NCBI GenBank assembly: GCA_016285075.1
Contig: JAEEQB010000010.1
Coordinates: forward strand, 1-64,000
From: Prevotella sp.
GTDB lineage: Bacteria > Bacteroidota > Bacteroidia > Bacteroidales > Bacteroidaceae
DNA length: 64,000 bases
Direction of reading: 5' to 3'
Positions 60,156-64,000 of this stretch are shown here, piece after piece; within the stretch, counting starts at the first letter, position 1, and each line of letters begins with the position of its first letter. The position numbers were made by a program, and so were the translations under genes. The notes below the pieces were generated by a model, which had not been told where the DNA came from, made no database searches, and saw nothing but the letters and a program-made list of their open reading frames with translations.

Positions 60156-61715
60156 ATGAAGAAATACATATTATTATTCAGCATCGCAGCTCTTGGGCTT
60201 GTAGCATGTGAAAGCGACTATCTGGATACGGCTCCAGAAGCGTCAACGGCTACCGCTACCATTGTGGAGAGCACAGACAACGTAGAATTGTCAATCATGG
60301 GCATTTGCCGCGCCATGTCCAACCAATATATGAAGGTACAGGGCTGTAACGGCGAGGGAACTATCAAGAACTGGTTTGGAAGCTATCCTGGCGGAGATGC
60401 CCAGAAGAGCAACCTGACAGGATGGTCAAGCATCATCAACGGTACGTTCCATCTGACACGTACCAATACCTATCTGACCTATCCTTGGTTCTACTATTAC
60501 AAGCTCATCAGTAATGCTAATGGTGTCATCTGTAATGTTGACAATGCCAAAGGCCCTGATACTGACAAGGCATTCCTGAAGGCACAGGCCCTGGTGTTCC
60601 GTGCATACGCATTCTTCCGTCTCTCGGAGCTTTATACGCTCCGCTGGAAGGATAAGGCTGGCGACACTCCTGGCATCGTGCTTCGTTTGGATGAGTCGAC
60701 TGGCGACTGTCCTCTGTCTACCCAAGCAGAAACCTATGAGCAAATCTATAAGGACTTGGACGAGGCTATCAGCTTGTTCCAGCAGAGTGGTGGGCGCGAC
60801 CGCAAGGCCGACGAGTTCTACAAACCCAACCTGAATGTGGCTTACGCCGTCTATGCACGCGCAGCACTGACCCGCGAGGACTGGCAGAAAGCTGCCGAGT
60901 ACGCCCAGAAGGCACGCGAAGGCTACGCCATCATGAGCAACGACCAGTATCATGACGGATTCTACACGCCTAACAGCGAATGGATATGGGGTGTGTACGA
61001 TGCTTCCGACCAAACACTGTACTACTACAGTTTCCTGGCCTACATTGCATCCAACTCCAATGCTGGTGTCTGCCGCAGCTATCCGTTTGCCATCAGTAAG
61101 GAACTCATAGACCAGATTCCTGAAAGCGACCTCCGTCGTGACCTCTACCTCGTGCCGACTCCCGAAGAGTGGGTTGCAGGCAATGCTCTTGACAAGGACG
61201 GCATAGAGCCTGCCTCCAACAGTAAGAGTTCACTCTACAAACGCGGAAAGGCAGACTATGCCAACCGTCTGTATTCCACATCCACTATATTCCCGTACAT
61301 GCAATTTAAGTTCCTGTGCCAGGATACGCCAGGTGTCGGCTCGTTCACGCTCTTCCGTGCAGCCGAGATGTACTACATACAGGCCGAGGCCGACTGCCAC
61401 CTGAACAAGGAAGCAGAAGCCCAACAGCTCATCTATGATGCCAACAAGGGCTACGATCCCAACCTCCAAAAGACCACCAAGACCGGTGCTGACCTGCTGA
61501 AAGAAGTGAAGCTCTATCGCCGTTTCGACCTCTGGGGCGAGGGCTATGACTGGTTCGACCACAAGCGCTGGGGCGAGACAATGATTCGCAAGAGCGTGGC
61601 AGAGGGTGGCAGTTGGAACACGGCCTTCGCCAAGACCTTTAATCCTACGGATGCCAACAATTGGACGCTTGTCATACCACAGAAGGAGATTGACTATAAC
61701 TCACTGGTGAAGTAA
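60156..61715 (+). CDS. susD: RagB/SusD-family glycan-binding lipoprotein
   Basis: 519 residues. Signal peptide with lipobox LVACES (Cys at about residue 18), so it is surface-exposed on the outer membrane. RagB/SusD helical pattern: YLDTAPEASTATATI opening, ALVFRAYAFFRLSELYTLRW (TPR-like helix), VAYAVYARAALTREDWQKAA and the C-terminal LYRRFDLWGEGYDWFDHKRWG characteristic of the family. It caps the SusC barrel and captures oligosaccharide. It lies 54 bp after susC in the same operon, followed by a good terminator. Confidence 0.95.
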   Translation: MKKYILLFSIAALGLVACESDYLDTAPEASTATATIVESTDNVELSIMGICRAMSNQYMKVQGCNGEGTIKNWFGSYPGGDAQKSNLTGWSSIINGTFHLTRTNTYLTYPWFYYYKLISNANGVICNVDNAKGPDTDKAFLKAQALVFRAYAFFRLSELYTLRWKDKAGDTPGIVLRLDESTGDCPLSTQAETYEQIYKDLDEAISLFQQSGGRDRKADEFYKPNLNVAYAVYARAALTREDWQKAAEYAQKAREGYAIMSNDQYHDGFYTPNSEWIWGVYDASDQTLYYYSFLAYIASNSNAGVCRSYPFAISKELIDQIPESDLRRDLYLVPTPEEWVAGNALDKDGIEPASNSKSSLYKRGKADYANRLYSTSTIFPYMQFKFLCQDTPGVGSFTLFRAAEMYYIQAEADCHLNKEAEAQQLIYDANKGYDPNLQKTTKTGADLLKEVKLYRRFDLWGEGYDWFDHKRWGETMIRKSVAEGGSWNTAFAKTFNPTDANNWTLVIPQKEIDYNSLVK

Positions 61716-61754
61716 TCTCTCTCGTTAAAAATACCATAAAAATCCTCTTTTATT

Positions 61755-61794
61755 CAGATGGCTGACTCGCGATGGGTCGGCCATCTGTTTTTTT
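61755..61794 (+). terminator. susCD terminator
   Basis: Hairpin CAGATGGCTGAC / GTCGGCCATCTG (arms about 12 bp, one G-T pair) followed by a run of seven T. Confidence 0.85.
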
Positions 61795-61838
61795 AGGCGC
61801 ACATTAAGGCACACACCTAAGGCATACTATTAGGCACA

Positions 61839-61864
61839 CAAAAAAAGGCCTCTGTATCAGGGCC
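61839..61864 (-). terminator. Acyl-CoA ligase terminator
   Basis: On the minus strand a GGCC-based hairpin (61847-61864) is followed by a T-run (61839-61846), 12 bp past the ligase stop. Modest stem. Confidence 0.55.
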
Positions 61865-61876
61865 CTTTTCTTGTGT

Positions 61877-63715
61877 TTATTCTTCGTACATCTTATCGAT
61901 TTCCTTTTTGTAGTTCTCGTTCAGCACCCGCCGTTTGATTTTGAGGGTGTTGGTGAGCTCGCCCCGTTCCATGGAAAAATGGTGGGGTAGGAGGGTGAAG
62001 CGTTTCACCTGCTCATAATGAGCCAGCTGCTGTTGCAACGTGTCTATGCGTTCCTTCATCATTTGGTTGATCTGCTCGTTGGCACACAGCTCCTCGCGGT
62101 TCTGGAAGCCGATGGCATGGTCGCGTGCATACTGCTCTAGCAGGGAATAGACTGGTATGATGAGTGCTGAGACAAACTTCCGCTGGTCGGCAATGATGCA
62201 CACCTGATCAATATACTTGTCTACCAGCAGTTTTGACTCAATCATCTGCGGGGCGATGTACTTGCCGTTGGAGGTCTTGAACAGGTCCTTGATGCGTTCC
62301 TTCAGGAACAGTTCGCCGTTCTCCAGGTAGCCGGAGTCACCCGTACGGAAATAGCCGTCCTCGGTGAAGGCTGCCTTTGTCAGGTCGTCGCGGTTGTAGT
62401 AGCCGCGGGTAATGGTGGGACCTTTCAGCAGTATCTCGCCCTCGTCGCTGATCTTGATGCTGATGCCCTCGATGGGTATGCCTACGCCACCCACGGTGAA
62501 GGGATCGCCAAGATGGTTGCACGATACGGTGGCCAATGACTCGGTGAGTCCGTAGCCCACCACCATGTTAATGCCTATGGAGTGGACAAATTCCTCGACC
62601 ACGGGGTTCACCGTTGCACCCGCCGTTGGGAAGAAATGTGCGTTCTGCAGTCCCAGTTCCTTACGCACCAACGAGAAGATGGTTTTGTTGATCATTTCAT
62701 ATTCCATGTGCAATGCCATGGGAGGACGCTTGCCTTTCGACAGATAGTCGATGTTGTGCTTCTTGCCTACTGCCAGGGCATGCTTGAACATCTTGCGCTG
62801 CACGGCACTCGAACCCTCTATTTTTTCCATCACGCCCATGTAGACCTTTTCCCAAAAGCGGGGCACGCTGGACATACAGGTGGGGTGGGTCTCGCGCATG
62901 GTCTGCTGCACTTCCTGCGGATAGGTATTGACGATGAGCCGTGCTCCCTCGGTGATGCAGAGTATCTTCCATCCCTTTTCAAAGATATGAGTGAAGGGCA
63001 GGAAATTGAGCACGCGGTCGTCCTCTCCCACTGGCACACATTTGTTATTGGCCTCCATGGCGGCATGGTACTGTCCCATAGTCAGAATGACGCCCTTGGA
63101 GTCGCCCGTGGTACCGCTGGTATAGAGAATGTTGGCAATGTCGTCCATTGAGGCCTGCTGCTGCAGCGCCTCCACCTCTGTCTGCCGTGGTAGGCTCTGA
63201 CCCTGAGAGCGCCCTTCTGCCGAGCATTCGCCCAGTTTCAGGAAGTCATCGAAATACATGGCATTCGGGTCGTGGGTAGAGATGCGGACACCGCGGTCGA
63301 AGATGATGATGCGTTCCAGCGTATGGCAGGTGGAGAAGACCCTCCGGGCCTTGTCGTACTGATCCTGCTCACCAACGAACAGGAAACGTATCTTGGCATC
63401 GTTCACCATGAACTGTATCTGCTGCTCTGAGCTGGTGGCGTAGAACGGGATGGTGACGGCACGGATGCCCCAAGCACCGAAATCGCAGAAGAGGTACTGG
63501 ACGGAATTCTGTGAGAAAATGCCCACGTTTTCCTGGACCCTGATACCCAGGTTCAGCATGGCATTCGACACCTGCTTCACCTTTTCCGAGAACTGATTCC
63601 AGCTGCATGACTTCCATTCCCTGCTGCCAAAATCCCTGTAAATAAGAGCCTCGCGGTCGCCCAAACGACGCGCTTGGTCATGTACTAAGACCGATAGATG
63701 ACTGTTAATCTGCAT
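61877..63715 (-). CDS. Long-chain fatty-acid-CoA ligase (AMP-binding)
   Basis: 612 residues, typical of bacterial FadD/ACSL-like enzymes. Adenylate-forming motifs: ILYTSGTTGDSKGVILT (P-loop type), LPFTHIFEKGW, VGYGLTESLATVS (A5-type), and YFRTGDSGYLENG (A7) with the C-terminal Lys region INQMMKERIDTLQ. It activates fatty acids to acyl-CoA in the cytosol. It is monocistronic here; its promoter box is TACCTTTG on the minus strand at 63739-63746, and the upstream DNA consists of degenerate promoter-type repeats. Confidence 0.93.
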   Translation of the reverse strand: MQINSHLSVLVHDQARRLGDREALIYRDFGSREWKSCSWNQFSEKVKQVSNAMLNLGIRVQENVGIFSQNSVQYLFCDFGAWGIRAVTIPFYATSSEQQIQFMVNDAKIRFLFVGEQDQYDKARRVFSTCHTLERIIIFDRGVRISTHDPNAMYFDDFLKLGECSAEGRSQGQSLPRQTEVEALQQQASMDDIANILYTSGTTGDSKGVILTMGQYHAAMEANNKCVPVGEDDRVLNFLPFTHIFEKGWKILCITEGARLIVNTYPQEVQQTMRETHPTCMSSVPRFWEKVYMGVMEKIEGSSAVQRKMFKHALAVGKKHNIDYLSKGKRPPMALHMEYEMINKTIFSLVRKELGLQNAHFFPTAGATVNPVVEEFVHSIGINMVVGYGLTESLATVSCNHLGDPFTVGGVGIPIEGISIKISDEGEILLKGPTITRGYYNRDDLTKAAFTEDGYFRTGDSGYLENGELFLKERIKDLFKTSNGKYIAPQMIESKLLVDKYIDQVCIIADQRKFVSALIIPVYSLLEQYARDHAIGFQNREELCANEQINQMMKERIDTLQQQLAHYEQVKRFTLLPHHFSMERGELTNTLKIKRRVLNENYKKEIDKMYEE

Positions 63716-63738
63716 GCTTTCTCTTGTTTATGGCGCTG

Positions 63739-63746
63739 CAAAGGTA
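63739..63746 (-). promoter_or_regulatory. -7 box of the acyl-CoA ligase gene
   Basis: TACCTTTG on the minus strand, 23 bp upstream of the ATG at 63715, at the edge of the promoter-type repeat region. Confidence 0.6.
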
Positions 63747-63748
63747 CG

Positions 63749-63929
63749 AATAAGCGAGCAAAATACCAAATTTATTTGAGTATTTTCAAGCGGGAGAACC
63801 TTCGAGCTTAGCTCAGAGGTACGAAAAATACGATTAAGCGAGGACAAATAAATGCATTTATTTTGTTGAGCGTGAGAATTTTATCCAATAAGCGAGCAAA
63901 ATACCAAATCTATTTGAGTATTTTCAAGC
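63749..63929 (-). repeat. Promoter-type dispersed repeat, two copies
   Basis: 43-bp copies at 63749-63791 and 63887-63929, differing at one base, with a degenerate section between containing CGAGCTTAGCTCAGAGGTACGAA. The reverse complement resembles the 75-bp tandem unit at 18886-19064 (ATTTGGnnnnTTGCTCnCTTATTCGTA layout). The last 70 bp of the window (63930-64000) show no supportable gene. Confidence 0.65.
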
Positions 63930-64000
63930 AAAAAGCAGCGAGTGCCATCAAGCAGGCTTGGAATGGCCGAGTCGCGTTCGAGATAGACGGAGTCACCTCA

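Noticed and set aside
63930..64000. Possible 5' end of a gene at the window edge
   Set aside because: One frame stays open, but there is no start codon, no promoter position and no recognisable motif within the visible bases.

Overview
The window looks like chromosomal DNA of a Bacteroidales bacterium, most likely Prevotellaceae (Prevotella, Segatella or Xylanibacter). The evidence is the recurring Bacteroidota -7 promoter box TAnnTTTG, a SusC/SusD pair, a PorZ-type type IX secretion protein, outer-membrane lipoproteins and many secreted glycan-degrading enzymes. Coding density is high except in three accessory stretches, at about 27.9-30.3, 34.3-35.2 and 45.1-45.9 kb.\n\n0-11 kb is mostly housekeeping. 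A secreted FISUMP-like protein and a low-molecular-weight tyrosine phosphatase lie on the minus strand. A tight plus-strand run follows: leuS, yitT-like, rdgB, porZ, cotH-like and gtrA-like. nadA is on the minus strand. Between nadA and a GH115 gene (11.3-11.6 kb) lies a cluster of DnaA boxes with AT-rich DNA, a good candidate for the chromosomal origin.\n\n11.6-28 kb: GH115 alpha-glucuronidase, a PD-(D/E)XK 'transposase-like' nuclease, an OmpH/Skp chaperone, murI and tRNA-Gln. A minus-strand pair, an ABC-type ATPase and a TOPRIM-like DUF4435 protein, resembles the PARIS defence module. Then comes a DUF2851/thioesterase/dprA/dusB operon driven from tandemly repeated promoters, an ABC ATPase with a CobD-like enzyme (cobalamin-linked by context), and an FtsZ gene away from any division cluster and flanked by uncharacterised genes.\n\n27.9-30.1 kb is a gene-poor mobile-element graveyard. 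It has an IS1380-type transposase remnant, two 162-bp MITEs with the same ends and target-site preference, and two opposed arrays of CTACATA repeats.\n\n30.3-63.7 kb is dominated by glycan metabolism: malQ behind a LacI-type operator, a GH140 apiosidase-like enzyme, a DUF4965 protein, a GH76 mannanase-like enzyme, an STN-esterase fusion, a giant GH43/sialidase-like/GH142-like protein, a BD-FAE-type esterase, a GH78-sialidase fusion, and a SusC/SusD pair. GH140, GH78-sialidase and sialidase-GH142-like modules are the enzyme types known to dismantle rhamnogalacturonan II side chains, so a pectin (RG-II) programme is a reasonable inference. A redox/lipoprotein group (DUF2271, nitroreductase, RidA, aldo-keto reductase, serine hydrolase, Tat-exported flavodoxin-fold protein) sits in the middle, and a long-chain acyl-CoA ligase closes the window.
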